Assembly (NCBI RefSeq): GCF_001641635.1
Contig: NZ_LUUB01000038.1
Coordinates: 24,968-88,967, forward strand
Direction of reading: 5' to 3'
Origin: Bradyrhizobium centrolobii
GTDB lineage: Bacteria > Pseudomonadota > Alphaproteobacteria > Rhizobiales > Xanthobacteraceae
Length of the DNA: 64,000 nucleotides
Below are positions 55,300-64,000 of the stretch, one piece after another; the stretch's first letter is position 1; every line of letters begins with the position of its first letter. Position numbers and translations under genes: made by a program. Under the pieces are notes generated by a model that saw only the letters and a list, made by a program, of their open reading frames with translations, searched no databases and was not told the DNA's origin.

Positions 55300-57612
55300 C
55301 TACGCCTCCAATTGCTTGCCGATCGGAAGCGCGCGGATGCGCTTGCCAGTCGCGGCGAAGATCGCGTTCATCAGCGCCGGCGCGAAGGGCGGCACGCCGG
55401 GCTCGCCGACGCCGCTCGGCGGCGTGTCGGGTCCGGGCGCCACGATGTAGACGTTGGTGATCAGCGGAGACTCGTCCATCCTGATGACCTGGAAGTCGTC
55501 AAAGTTCTTCTGCTCCACCTTGCCGTCCTTGAAGGTGAGCTCGCCATATTTGGCGAGGCTGAGGCCCATGATCGCCGCACCCTCGATCTGCGACTCGATG
55601 CGCTCGGGATTGACGTAGGTGCCGCAATCGATAGCGGTGTCGACCCGCGGCACCGTCAGCTTGCCCTTGTCGTCGACGGCCACCTCGACGATGGTCGCGA
55701 TGTAGCTGACGAAGCTGCGGTGCACGGCGATGCCGAGGCCATGGCCCTTCGGCACCTGGCGCCCCCATTCGCCCTTCTCGGCGACCAGCTCGACCATCTT
55801 GCGCAGCCGCGCGGTGTCGATCGGGTAGCTGTCATAGGGCTCGCCGTAGTTCCAGAGGTCCTTCACCTCAGGCTTGACGATCCGCGGGCTGCCGATCAGC
55901 GCGAGCAGCGTCTCCTTCTGGTCACGGCCCGTCGCATGCGCGATCTCGCCGACCATCGACTGCACCGCGAAGGCGCGCGGAATGTTCGAGACCGAGCGGA
56001 ACCAGCCGATGCGGGTATGCGCGGCCGCTTCCGGATTCTCGCAGGAGATGTTGGCGATCTCGAAGGGCATGTCGACGAGCCCCATGCCGAGCTCGAAGGC
56101 CGCCTGGTGAACGGTGCCGGCGGCGAAGGTCGAGGCGATGCTGGGGGCCACGCTGCGGTGGCGCCAGGCGATCACCTTGCCGTTCTTGTCGAGCCCCGCC
56201 TCGATCCGCTCGACCGAGACGGTGTGCAGGAAGTCGTGGTGGACGTCGTCCTCCCGCGTCCACTGCACTTTCACCGGCGCGCCGAGCTCCTTCGACAGAA
56301 GCGCGGCCTCGAGCGCGAAGTCGCATTTCGACTTGCGGCCGAAGCCGCCGCCAAGCAGCGTGACGTTGACCGTCACATTCTGCTCGGGGATACCAAGCGT
56401 CTTGGCGACGTCTTCGCGCGTGCCGCCGGGGCTCTGCACCGGCGCCCAGATCTCGGCCTTGTCGCCCTTGACGTCGGCGACCGCGACCGGCGGCTCCATG
56501 CTGACATGGGCGAGGTGGGGCAGGTAGTATTCGCCGACGATGACCTTGTCGGCGCTTTTCAGCGCGGCATCCGCATCGCCCTCCTTGCGCACGACGAGGC
56601 CCGGCTTGCGCGAGGCCTCCTCAAGCTCCTTGCGATAGGCGACCGAGTCGTATTTGCCGTTGGGGCCATCGTCCCAGACCAGCTTCAGCGCGTCGCGTCC
56701 CTTGATCGCCGCACCGGTGTTGCGAGCGATCACGGCGACGCCGCCGAGCGGCTGGAATTTCGAGGGCCACGGCCAGCCGCGGACCTGCATCACCTTCTCC
56801 ACGCCGGAAACTTTCAGCGCCCCATCCGGATCGAACGAGACCAGCTTGCCGCCGGTCACCGGCGGGCGCGCGATGACCGCGTATTTCATCCCGGGCAGGC
56901 GAACGTCGGCGCCGTAACCCGCCTTGCCCGTGGTGATGTCGTGAAGATCGACGATGCCGATCTTGCCCTTGGTCAGATAGTGGAAGTCCTTGGGGTCCTT
57001 CAGCTTGAGGCCTTCGATGCTCGGCACCGATTCCTTGGCGGCATCGGCCGCGAGCTCTCCGAAGCCGAACTTGCGCCCGCTGGCGCCATGGACCACCTCG
57101 TGATTGACCGCCTTCACCTCGGTCGCCGGCACGCCCCAGCGCTTTGCGGCAGCCTGCTCCAGCATGGTGCGGGCGGAGGCGCCGATCTGGCGCATCGGCA
57201 TCAGATAGTGCCGCGTGCTGCGCGAGCCGTCGGTGTCCTGGTTGCCGAACTTGACCTCGTCGCCATGGGCCTGCTGCACCTTGACCCTGGACCAGTCGGC
57301 TTCCATCTCCTCGGCCACGATCAGCGGCAGGCTGGTGCGCACGCCGGTGCCCATCTCGGAGCGGTGCGCGATGATGGTGACGACGCCGTCAGGCGCGACC
57401 GCGACGAAGACGCGCGGATCGACCACGACGCCGTGCGGCATCTTTCCCGCGCCGGTCTCATAGGCGAAGGCCTGGCGCGACATTACGGGCGCGGCAAGCA
57501 CGAAGCCGCCGGTGACGCCGAGGCCCTTCAGGATGCTACGGCGCGAGACCTTCTCGACCTTGATGTTCTTTTCGAAGCCACGAAGCTTCCCGGGATTGTC
57601 GATGAAATTCAT
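55300..57612 (-). CDS. Periplasmic molybdenum aldehyde oxidoreductase, catalytic subunit (IorB-like)
   Basis: 770 residues. A Tat signal ([20 protein letters not shown]) at 24-43 follows a basic head. Mo-pterin-domain landmarks are [34 protein letters not shown] and the C-terminal [17 protein letters not shown] carrying the catalytic glutamate. Domain order matches isoquinoline 1-oxidoreductase beta-type enzymes (with no separate FAD subunit), which hydroxylate aldehydes or N-heterocycles and pass electrons to cytochromes. It is preceded by its [2Fe-2S] subunit two bases away. Proximity to methanol and formaldehyde genes suggests aldehyde oxidation, as inference. Confidence 0.9.
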   Translation of the reverse strand: MNFIDNPGKLRGFEKNIKVEKVSRRSILKGLGVTGGFVLAAPVMSRQAFAYETGAGKMPHGVVVDPRVFVAVAPDGVVTIIAHRSEMGTGVRTSLPLIVAEEMEADWSRVKVQQAHGDEVKFGNQDTDGSRSTRHYLMPMRQIGASARTMLEQAAAKRWGVPATEVKAVNHEVVHGASGRKFGFGELAADAAKESVPSIEGLKLKDPKDFHYLTKGKIGIVDLHDITTGKAGYGADVRLPGMKYAVIARPPVTGGKLVSFDPDGALKVSGVEKVMQVRGWPWPSKFQPLGGVAVIARNTGAAIKGRDALKLVWDDGPNGKYDSVAYRKELEEASRKPGLVVRKEGDADAALKSADKVIVGEYYLPHLAHVSMEPPVAVADVKGDKAEIWAPVQSPGGTREDVAKTLGIPEQNVTVNVTLLGGGFGRKSKCDFALEAALLSKELGAPVKVQWTREDDVHHDFLHTVSVERIEAGLDKNGKVIAWRHRSVAPSIASTFAAGTVHQAAFELGMGLVDMPFEIANISCENPEAAAHTRIGWFRSVSNIPRAFAVQSMVGEIAHATGRDQKETLLALIGSPRIVKPEVKDLWNYGEPYDSYPIDTARLRKMVELVAEKGEWGRQVPKGHGLGIAVHRSFVSYIATIVEVAVDDKGKLTVPRVDTAIDCGTYVNPERIESQIEGAAIMGLSLAKYGELTFKDGKVEQKNFDDFQVIRMDESPLITNVYIVAPGPDTPPSGVGEPGVPPFAPALMNAIFAATGKRIRALPIGKQLEA

Positions 57613-57614
57613 GA

Positions 57615-58067
<453 letters not shown>

Positions 58068-58707
58068 GATCGTCCCTCGCTCTTCATAAGCATGTCGATT
58101 TTGAATGAGCCGACATCAGTCGGCGCCATGGGGCCGTACGTCGTTTCGCCCACATCCCGGCCTGTCGTCCCGCGCGGGCAGTCCCGGAGGGAGGTCGGAA
58201 TGCGATCGGCGATGTCTGGATGTGCTCGATACCTCCCGTTTTCGTTCTTAATTGATTATGTTTCGCTCGGCATCGTCACGCCGCGACCGTATCAGAGATC
58301 GGGCTGGACCGGCATTCACAGCCGGGTGTCCTTGACGTGAACAGATTGTATCTGCGGTTTGGCAAAAGCAGGGCGGCGATGCTGCGCCTTGGGTGCCGCG
58401 CGGATCCTGCAAGGCAGGTGGCAGCAAAAAAGCTTCGTCCGCCAGGAGGGACTGCGCGGACGAAGCAGGATGCCTCAGTCGAGGGAGGGAGAAACGCAGG
58501 GCACGCGTACTTCAACGAGGAAGCAGGCGGCACTGCGCAGTCATTCAAAGACCAGGACTGAGGGAGCCAACGGCTCTCGCAGGCGCATCAAGTAGAAGCG
58601 GCGGCTGCGATGCCGCCGCAATCCATCGGGGCCTCGCCCGTCCGGCGCGCTGAAGGTGGTCGAGACCAGCGGCTGGACGGGAGATGGCGAACGTTTGGCG
58701 GCCTTGA
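58068..58707. other. Intergenic stretch between gfa and the oxidoreductase operon
   Basis: 640 bases with no credible gene. It contains the intrinsic terminator at 58424-58466, and its part next to 58067 should hold the promoter of the leftward oxidoreductase operon. Several short overlapping frames at 58337-58653 have no ribosome-binding site or protein-like composition. Confidence 0.6.
58424..58466 (-). terminator. Intrinsic terminator of the xoxF-xoxG-frmA-gfa transcript
   Basis: On the leftward strand GCTTCGTCCGC and GCGGACGAAGC pair perfectly (11 bp, 13-nt loop; plus-strand arms at 58432-58442 and 58456-58466) and are followed directly by TTTTTT. It lies about 240 bases after gfa. A textbook rho-independent terminator. 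Confidence 0.85.
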
Positions 58708-59271
58708 TCAGGCGGCCTTGGCTTTCGCCACGTGGGTCGCGATCGCGTCCATCAGCGCCGGCGACAAGCAGTCATAGGGCTCGAGCCCCAGCTCCTTGAG
58801 CCGTGACCGAACGCCGGCCATCTGCTCCGGCTTCACGCCCGATTCGATTACCGAGGAGACGAAGGCGGCGAATTGCGGCGCCTGCGAGCCCTGTTCCTGG
58901 AACAGTTCGGGATGGATGAAGTCGAGGCCGTAGAACGGATGGTTCTTGTTCTCGATGCGGCCATACATGTGCGTGCCGCAGGCCTTGCAGGCGTAGCGCT
59001 GGATCACCGCCGAAGGGTCGACGATCTGGAGCTTGTCACCGTTCTCGAGCACGGTGACGTTCTGGCGCGGCACCACCGCGACGACCGAGAACATCGCGCC
59101 TTGCGGCTTCCAGCATTTGGTGCAGCCGCAGGCGTGATTGTGGGCGACGTCGCCCTTGATGCCGACCTTGACCGGATGGTCAGTGCATTTGCAGACCAGC
59201 GTTCCGCCGGCAAAGCTGCCGCTGCCCTGTTTGATGCCGTTGTCGATTGAGGGGTGGAGTGCAACAGTCAT
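58708..59271 (-). CDS. gfa: S-(hydroxymethyl)glutathione synthase (glutathione-dependent formaldehyde-activating enzyme)
   Basis: 187 residues, CENP-V/GFA fold. The zinc-binding cysteines are Cys27 and Cys29 (VCKC), Cys48, Cys50 and Cys53 (ACGCTKC) and Cys95 and Cys98 (CKACG). Gfa promotes condensation of formaldehyde with glutathione, giving the substrate of the next enzyme in the operon. It lies 33 bases after frmA and is the last gene before the terminator. Together with XoxF it forms a methanol-to-formate route, except that no S-formylglutathione hydrolase gene is seen here. Confidence 0.95.
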   Translation of the reverse strand: MTVALHPSIDNGIKQGSGSFAGGTLVCKCTDHPVKVGIKGDVAHNHACGCTKCWKPQGAMFSVVAVVPRQNVTVLENGDKLQIVDPSAVIQRYACKACGTHMYGRIENKNHPFYGLDFIHPELFQEQGSQAPQFAAFVSSVIESGVKPEQMAGVRSRLKELGLEPYDCLSPALMDAIATHVAKAKAA

Positions 59272-59304
59272 GGGACGATCCTCCTGGTGGGTGATGGTTC
59301 GGGT

Positions 59305-60414
59305 TCAGTAGACGACGACGGAACGGATCGATTTGCCCTCATGCATCAGGTCGAAGCCCTTGTTGATGTCTTCGAGCTTCAGCACGTGGGTGATCATCGG
59401 ATCGATCTGGATCTTTCCATCCATGTACCAGTCGACGATCTTCGGCACGTCGGTGCGGCCGCGCGCGCCGCCGAAGGCGGTGCCTCTCCAGTTGCGGCCG
59501 GTGACGAGCTGGAACGGACGTGTGGCGATCTCCTTGCCGGCTTCCGCGACGCCGATGATGATCGAGGTGCCCCAGCCGCGATGGCAGGCTTCGAGCGCCT
59601 GGCGCATCACCGTGGTGTTGCCGGTGCAGTCGAAGGTGTAGTCGGCGCCGCCGTCGGTGAGCGTGACCAGGTGCTGGACGACGTCGCCGGTGACCTTCTT
59701 CGGGTTGACGAAGTGCGTCATGCCGAACTTGCGGCCCCATTCCTCCTTGGAGTCGTTGATGTCGACGCCGATGATCTTGTCGGCGCCGGCCATCTTGGCG
59801 CCCTGGATGACGTTGAGGCCAATGCCGCCGAGGCCGAACACGACGACGTTCGAGCCGGGGGTAACCTTGGCGGTGTTGACGACGGCGCCGACACCAGTGG
59901 TGACGCCGCAGCCGATGTAGCAGCTCTTGTCGAAGGGGGCGTCCTCGCGGATCTTCGCCACCGCGATCTCCGGCAGCACGGTGAAGTTCGAGAACGTCGA
60001 GCAGCCCATGTAGTGGTAGATCGGCTTGCCCTTGTAGGAAAAGCGGCTGGTGCCATCAGGCATCACGCCCTTGCCCTGAGTAGCGCGGATCGCGGTACAG
60101 AGATTGGTCTTCTGGCTGAGGCAGCTTTTGCACTGCCGGCATTCCGGCGTGTAGAGCGGGATGACGTGATCGCCCGGCTTCACCGAGGTCACGCCTGCGC
60201 CGATCTCGCGGATGATGCCGGCGCCCTCATGGCCCAGGATCGACGGAAAGATTCCCTCGCTGTCGAAGCCGTCGAGCGTGTAGGCGTCGGTATGGCAGAT
60301 GCCCGTTGCCTTGATCTCGACCAGGACTTCGCCGGCCTTCGGTCCTTCCAGATCGACTTCGACGATCTCAAGCGGTTTTTTCGCTTCGAAAGCGACGGCG
60401 GCACGTGTCTTCAT
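59305..60414 (-). CDS. frmA: S-(hydroxymethyl)glutathione dehydrogenase / class III alcohol dehydrogenase
   Basis: 369 residues. The catalytic zinc site is Cys40 (GICHTD), His62 and Glu63 (GHEGAG) plus a later Cys; the structural zinc is held by Cys92, Cys95, Cys98 and Cys106 ([16 protein letters not shown]). NAD binding is by [15 protein letters not shown] with the acidic VDIND. It oxidises S-(hydroxymethyl)glutathione to S-formylglutathione. The gene follows xoxG on the same strand, 63 bases later. Confidence 0.97.
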   Translation of the reverse strand: MKTRAAVAFEAKKPLEIVEVDLEGPKAGEVLVEIKATGICHTDAYTLDGFDSEGIFPSILGHEGAGIIREIGAGVTSVKPGDHVIPLYTPECRQCKSCLSQKTNLCTAIRATQGKGVMPDGTSRFSYKGKPIYHYMGCSTFSNFTVLPEIAVAKIREDAPFDKSCYIGCGVTTGVGAVVNTAKVTPGSNVVVFGLGGIGLNVIQGAKMAGADKIIGVDINDSKEEWGRKFGMTHFVNPKKVTGDVVQHLVTLTDGGADYTFDCTGNTTVMRQALEACHRGWGTSIIIGVAEAGKEIATRPFQLVTGRNWRGTAFGGARGRTDVPKIVDWYMDGKIQIDPMITHVLKLEDINKGFDLMHEGKSIRSVVVY

Positions 60415-60477
60415 CGTAAACTCCTCAAATCCTCATGGAGACGCCAAGACTTCAAGTCTCGGCCCGGCTCCAAACGT

Positions 60478-60999
60478 TTATTTCTTGCCCATGCACGAGT
60501 CTTCCGCCTTGGTATAGGCGTCAGTCTTGTCCTCATGCTTGCCGGGCCGCGCACGGCCCCAGGCTTCGTTGGAACGCGCGCGCAGATAGACGTAGAGATC
60601 GTCCATGTAGCAGGCCACGTTCGGATTATCGCCGAAGGCCGGCATCACATTCTCCTGGGCGGTGGAGATGTTCTTGCGGCCGGAGGCAACGACGCCGAGA
60701 AAATCGGCATAGCTCATCGTCTTGAGCGAGTCCTTCAGCGCCGGCGCGTAGGTGGAGCCCATTCCATCCGGGCCATGGCACACATGGCAGTCCGAGTGAT
60801 AGCGGCGGTATCCGGAATAGGTGTACCAGTCCACGTTGCCGTCGGCCGAGATCTTGTAGGTCGGATTTCCTTCCTTATCGAGCCATTCGCCAGTTTCGGT
60901 TTGCTTGACGGCAGTCGGGTCACCCGAGTTGTCCGCGACGGCAATTCCTCCGGACGCAACGAAGAACATCGCAGCAATGACAGAGCAGATCTTACGCAA
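60478..60999 (-). CDS. xoxG: Cytochrome c, XoxG-like electron acceptor
   Basis: 173 residues. The single haem site is Cys71-His72-Val73-Cys74-His75 (SDCHVCHGPDGMG); Met119 (ENVMPAFGDN) is a likely axial ligand. I chose the TTG at 60999 because GAGGAAAAATC precedes it and it yields the signal peptide MRKICSVIAAMFFVASGGIA; an ATG at 61056 would give an unlikely head. The position right after xoxF marks it as the dehydrogenase's periplasmic partner. Extra cysteines at 130 and 169 are not part of the haem site. Confidence 0.88.
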   Translation of the reverse strand: MRKICSVIAAMFFVASGGIAVADNSGDPTAVKQTETGEWLDKEGNPTYKISADGNVDWYTYSGYRRYHSDCHVCHGPDGMGSTYAPALKDSLKTMSYADFLGVVASGRKNISTAQENVMPAFGDNPNVACYMDDLYVYLRARSNEAWGRARPGKHEDKTDAYTKAEDSCMGKK

Positions 61000-61034
61000 G
61001 AGATTTTTCCTCGCAGGCGCGCGGTGGAGACGAG

Positions 61035-61063
61035 CCGGCGCGTGGAGTTGATCCACGCGCCGG
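61035..61063 (-). terminator. Hairpin between xoxF and xoxG
   Basis: CCGGCGCGTGGA-GTTGA-TCCACGCGCCGG, a perfect 12-bp stem, lies 18 bases after the xoxF stop and about 35 before the xoxG TTG. No T-run follows on the transcribed strand. It is best read as an mRNA stabiliser or partial terminator that would leave more xoxF than xoxG transcript. Confidence 0.65.
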
Positions 61064-61081
61064 AGCGATGCTGAAGAGAGG

Positions 61082-62887
61082 CTAGTTGGGCAGCGAGAAC
61101 ACGGTCAGCGTACCGCCGAGTGCCGTGTAGTTGCTGAGCGCCGCGTAGCCCCCGACTGCGCCGAGACCGGCGGTCGGATCGGTCAGACCTGCCGCCAGAC
61201 CGATGCCGGCCCAGCCGCCCACGCCGGAGAGCACGGCAACGTACTGCTTGCCATTGTTCTCATAGGTCGTGACGTTGCCGATGATGCCGGAGGGAGTCTT
61301 GAACTTGTAGAGCTCCTTGCCGGTCTTGGCGTCGACCGCCTTCAGGTAACCTTCGAGCGTGCCGTAGAACACCACGTTGCCGGCGGTTGCGAGCGCACCC
61401 GACCAGACCGAGAACTGCTCCTTGTTGGACCAGACGATCTTGCCGGTCTTGCCGTCCCAGGCGATGAAGTTGCCCATGTGGCTTTCACCCTGCGGCGGAT
61501 ACATCGAGAGCGTCGCACCCACATAGGGCTGACCCGCGGTGTAGCTCACCTTGAACGGTTCGTAGTCCATGCAGACGTGGTTGGTCGGGACGTAGAACAG
61601 CTGCGTGTCGGGCGAGTAGGCCGCCGGCTGCTCGTCCTTGGTGCCGAGCGCGGCCGGGCAGATGCCCTTGGTGTTGTGATCCTCGCCGCCTTTTTCGGTC
61701 GAGGCCGCGTCAAGAACCTTCGGGCGACCGTAGGTCGGCGAGTTCTTGTCCATGTCGACGCCGGAGGTCCAGTTCACCTTCGGATCGTACTTCTCGGCGA
61801 CCAGGAGTTCGCCCGTTGCACGATCGAGCGTGTAGCCGAGACCGTTGCGGTCGAAGTGCGTCAGGAGCTTGCGCGCCTGGCCGTTGATCTGCTGATCCGA
61901 GAGGATCATCTCGTTGACGCCGTCATAGTCCCATTCGTCATGGGGGGTCATTTGATAGACCCACTTGGCCACGCCGGTGTCGGGATTGCGCGCCCAGATC
62001 GTCATCGACCATTTGTTGTCGCCCGGACGCTGCTTCGGATTCCAGGTCGAGGGATTGCCCGATCCGTAATAGATCAGGTTGAGCTCAGGATCGTAGGAGA
62101 TCCAGCCCCAGGTGGCGCCGCCACCGATCTTCCACTGATCGCCTTGCCAGGTCTTGAGGCTGGAGTCCTTGCCGATCGGCTTGCCGAGAGCCGTGGTCTT
62201 CTCGGGGTCGACCAGGAGCTGATTATCCGGCCCCTCCGAGTACCCCCGCCAGACCTCCTTGCCCGTCTTGAGATCGTAGGCAGTCATGTGGGCCTGCACG
62301 CCGAACTCGCCACCGGAAATGCCGACCAGCACCTTGTCCTTGATGACCATCGGCGCCGAGGTTCCGGTCTCGCCCTTGGTCGGATCGCCGTTCTTCGCAG
62401 TCCAGGCAACCTGGCCGGTCTTGGCATCAAGCGCGACCAGCGTGGTGTCAGCCTGGTGCAGGATGATCTTGCCGTCGCCATAGGCGAGGCCGCGGTTGAC
62501 GGTGTCGCAGCACATCACCGGGATGACGTTCGGGTCTTGCTTCGGCTCGTACTTCCAGATGATCTTGTTCTCGTTGGAAAGGTCAAGAGCATAGACCTTG
62601 TTCGGGAACGGAGTGTGGACGTACATCACGTTGCCGATGATCAGCGGCCCGCCTTCGTGGCCGCGCAGCACGCCGGTCGAGAAGGTCCAGGCGACCTGGA
62701 GCTTGCCGACATTCTGTGCGTTGATCTGGTTCAGCTTGGAATAGCGGCTGTTGGCATAGTCGCCCGTTGGCATTACCCAGTCTTTGGGATTCTGCGACAT
62801 CTTGATCAGCTCGTCATTGGCTGACGCGCTGCCGACGGCCAGAGCCGCCGCGGAGCCAAGATAGGTCGCCAGTAGCACCTTGCGCAT
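61082..62887 (-). CDS. xoxF: Lanthanide-dependent methanol dehydrogenase XoxF
   Basis: 601 residues with a Sec signal ([20 protein letters not shown]). Key residues are the vicinal Cys126-Cys127 (VMCCDTV), Glu194 (ISGGEFGVQ), Asn278 (GSGNPS), catalytic Asp320 and the lanthanide-binding Asp322 (EWDYDGVNE). PQQ-propeller repeats are typical throughout. It oxidises methanol in the periplasm, possibly as far as formate. The second ATG (62887) is preferred: AGGAGG lies seven bases before it and only one base before the ATG at 62893. It heads the xoxF-xoxG-frmA-gfa operon. Confidence 0.96.
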   Translation of the reverse strand: MRKVLLATYLGSAAALAVGSASANDELIKMSQNPKDWVMPTGDYANSRYSKLNQINAQNVGKLQVAWTFSTGVLRGHEGGPLIIGNVMYVHTPFPNKVYALDLSNENKIIWKYEPKQDPNVIPVMCCDTVNRGLAYGDGKIILHQADTTLVALDAKTGQVAWTAKNGDPTKGETGTSAPMVIKDKVLVGISGGEFGVQAHMTAYDLKTGKEVWRGYSEGPDNQLLVDPEKTTALGKPIGKDSSLKTWQGDQWKIGGGATWGWISYDPELNLIYYGSGNPSTWNPKQRPGDNKWSMTIWARNPDTGVAKWVYQMTPHDEWDYDGVNEMILSDQQINGQARKLLTHFDRNGLGYTLDRATGELLVAEKYDPKVNWTSGVDMDKNSPTYGRPKVLDAASTEKGGEDHNTKGICPAALGTKDEQPAAYSPDTQLFYVPTNHVCMDYEPFKVSYTAGQPYVGATLSMYPPQGESHMGNFIAWDGKTGKIVWSNKEQFSVWSGALATAGNVVFYGTLEGYLKAVDAKTGKELYKFKTPSGIIGNVTTYENNGKQYVAVLSGVGGWAGIGLAAGLTDPTAGLGAVGGYAALSNYTALGGTLTVFSLPN

Positions 62888-63400
62888 AGTCATTCCTCCT
62901 AGGTCTCGTTTATCGTTTTCGAAGCATGCTTAACCGCCGGGCTTTGACGTCCAGCGTCTGCTCGTGCAGGGCGGTCACGTTTGGGACCAGAAACGATGCT
63001 GTATTGTTTCCTCCTCCTGGTATGAGCCACAGGTCCGCGTTTGGTTAGCGGCCCGTTTCTTGTTGTTCCTGCCGCAATCCCTAACCGGTTCGCTATCGGG
63101 AAACTTGCCCAAGAGAGAAGCCGCTTTGCTCGACAGCGCACGGACGCGAAGTTTTTGATTTTGCAATAGCGAATTCAGCGGCTTCCGCGCTGCCCGACCG
63201 CAGGCTTCGGCGCTTCAGGTTCCCCTTGACGGCGCTGCAACTAAGTCGGAGGATTATTTTTAAGGACGGCAGTGGGGCAGGGCGCTTGCCCCAAAAGACC
63301 GCCCAGATTTGAGGTAAACGTCGCGCAATCACGACTGAGGGCTCCGGCGGCGCCGGTCGCGATTCGCGTCGACTCCCCGGGTGAAACCAGTGGCTGGATC
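62888..63400. other. Divergent promoter region of xoxF and the AraC gene
   Basis: 513 bases without a credible gene. It should carry the xoxF promoter and that of the AraC-family gene. A CGTTT/AAACG inverted pair at about 62978-62995 and a GGGGCA/TGCCCC hairpin near 63274-63294 are visible, but neither can be tied to a regulator. Confidence 0.5.
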
Positions 63401-64000
63401 ATGTCCGACACAATCCACACGCTCTCGACGACCGGACTGACGCCGAAGAAGCAGATCCAGAGCTGGATCGACGGGCTGACGAGCCTGTGCGGCTACTTCG
63501 ATGTCGATCCGCTGGAGGCGTCCTCGCTCGAGGGACGAATCGATTACACCACCGTTTCGCGTCTGAAGCTCTGCCAGATCGAGGTGAGCCAGCACCGCAT
63601 CGCGCACACCATGGCGCGTGCCAAGGCGAACGAGCATCCCTACATCAAGATTCACTTCCAGACCTACGGCGTGTCCTATTTCGAGCAGGAAGGTCGCCAC
63701 ATCGAGCTCAACCCGGGCGACATCATCGCCTACGACGTCTCCTGTCCGCATTCGATCATCAGTCCCGCCTTCACGCGCCACGACGTGGTGATCGTGCCGA
63801 AGTCGCTGCTGCGCGATCGCGGCTTCCCGTCGCAGCGGATGCCGGCCTGCAAGCTGTCGGCGCGCACGGGTACGGGGCGGATCGCCCATGATTTCGTCCA
63901 TGCGACCTTCGACGAGGCCGCGAAGCTGTCGGCGAACAGTGCGGTCGGCGTCGCCGATTCGCTGATCGACCTGTTGCTGCTGCCGCTGCGCGAGGCCGAC
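63401..64000 (+). CDS. AraC-family transcriptional regulator (3' end cut by window)
   Basis: 200 codons are open to the window edge. The visible part starts MSDTIHTLSTTGLTPKKQIQ and contains KIHFQTYGVSYFEQEGRHIE and PGDIIAYDVSCPHSI, the cupin-like AraC_binding_2 (FeaR-type) effector domain; the C-terminal helix-turn-helix pair lies beyond the window. It is divergent from xoxF and is a candidate activator of the methanol operon, although direct control is inferred from position only. Confidence 0.82.
   Translation, partial: MSDTIHTLSTTGLTPKKQIQSWIDGLTSLCGYFDVDPLEASSLEGRIDYTTVSRLKLCQIEVSQHRIAHTMARAKANEHPYIKIHFQTYGVSYFEQEGRHIELNPGDIIAYDVSCPHSIISPAFTRHDVVIVPKSLLRDRGFPSQRMPACKLSARTGTGRIAHDFVHATFDEAAKLSANSAVGVADSLIDLLLLPLREAD

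Noticed and set aside
58337..58653. Three overlapping 74-86-codon frames
   Set aside because: They run through an intrinsic terminator and lack ribosome-binding sites.
59254..62824. Rightward frames opposite gfa, frmA, xoxG and xoxF
   Set aside because: Shadows of strongly supported genes; no protein-like features.

Overview
The window reads as chromosomal DNA of a Bradyrhizobium-like alphaproteobacterium. It is GC-rich with dense co-directional operons and many ABC importers. It carries a class B3 metallo-beta-lactamase that I recognise as very close to BJP-1 of Bradyrhizobium japonicum, a XoxF methanol dehydrogenase feeding a glutathione formaldehyde route, and several short palindromic repeats of kinds common between rhizobial genes. 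I see no rRNA, tRNA, CRISPR array, transposase or phage gene.

Layout. 1-927: end of a nitrate/taurine-type binding protein. 1089-10638: a catabolic and uptake locus. A GntR regulator and a cysteine hydrolase face a CitE-like lyase, followed by a branched-chain-type ABC importer, an SDR, a beta-hydroxyacid dehydrogenase and an SMP-30 lactonase. Two copies of the same 13-bp operator core mark its two promoters. 10635-21170: histidine utilisation. hutF-hutC run leftward into an ABC importer and an M20 amidohydrolase, and hutI-hutH-hutU run rightward; two overlapping palindromes sit between hutF and hutI. No hutG is present. 21178-30423: a TetR regulator and an eight-gene operon for a three-subunit molybdenum hydroxylase plus a complete importer. 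30648-39853: BJP-type beta-lactamase, a Fes-like esterase, a truncated siderophore receptor, an acidic 74-residue-repeat protein, a tiny exported peptide, a full TonB-dependent receptor and a PepSY membrane protein. 39895-48148: IclR regulator, class V aminotransferase, Glt-type amino-acid importer, HisC-type aminotransferase and a frameshifted FAD-linked oxidase. 48149-51884: a scarred stretch with an AraC remnant, an MBL hydrolase of different codon style, a 114-bp terminal-inverted-repeat element, a hydroxyacyl-CoA dehydrogenase and a group III truncated haemoglobin. 52150-64000: Rieske protein and PQQ dehydrogenase, a Tat-exported molybdenum aldehyde oxidoreductase, then xoxF-xoxG-frmA-gfa ending in an intrinsic terminator, and the start of an AraC-family regulator cut by the window edge.

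How it works together. Most of the window is a set of self-contained uptake-plus-oxidation modules, each with its own local regulator (GntR, HutC, TetR, IclR, AraC). Outputs are central metabolites, glutamate, and one-carbon units (formate from histidine if a deformylase acts, formaldehyde from methanol). The less explained parts are the acidic repeat protein, the molybdenum hydroxylase/ABC operon of unknown substrate, the ABC/M20 genes behind hutC, and a PQQ dehydrogenase that has the lanthanide-type aspartate but lacks the vicinal cysteine pair.
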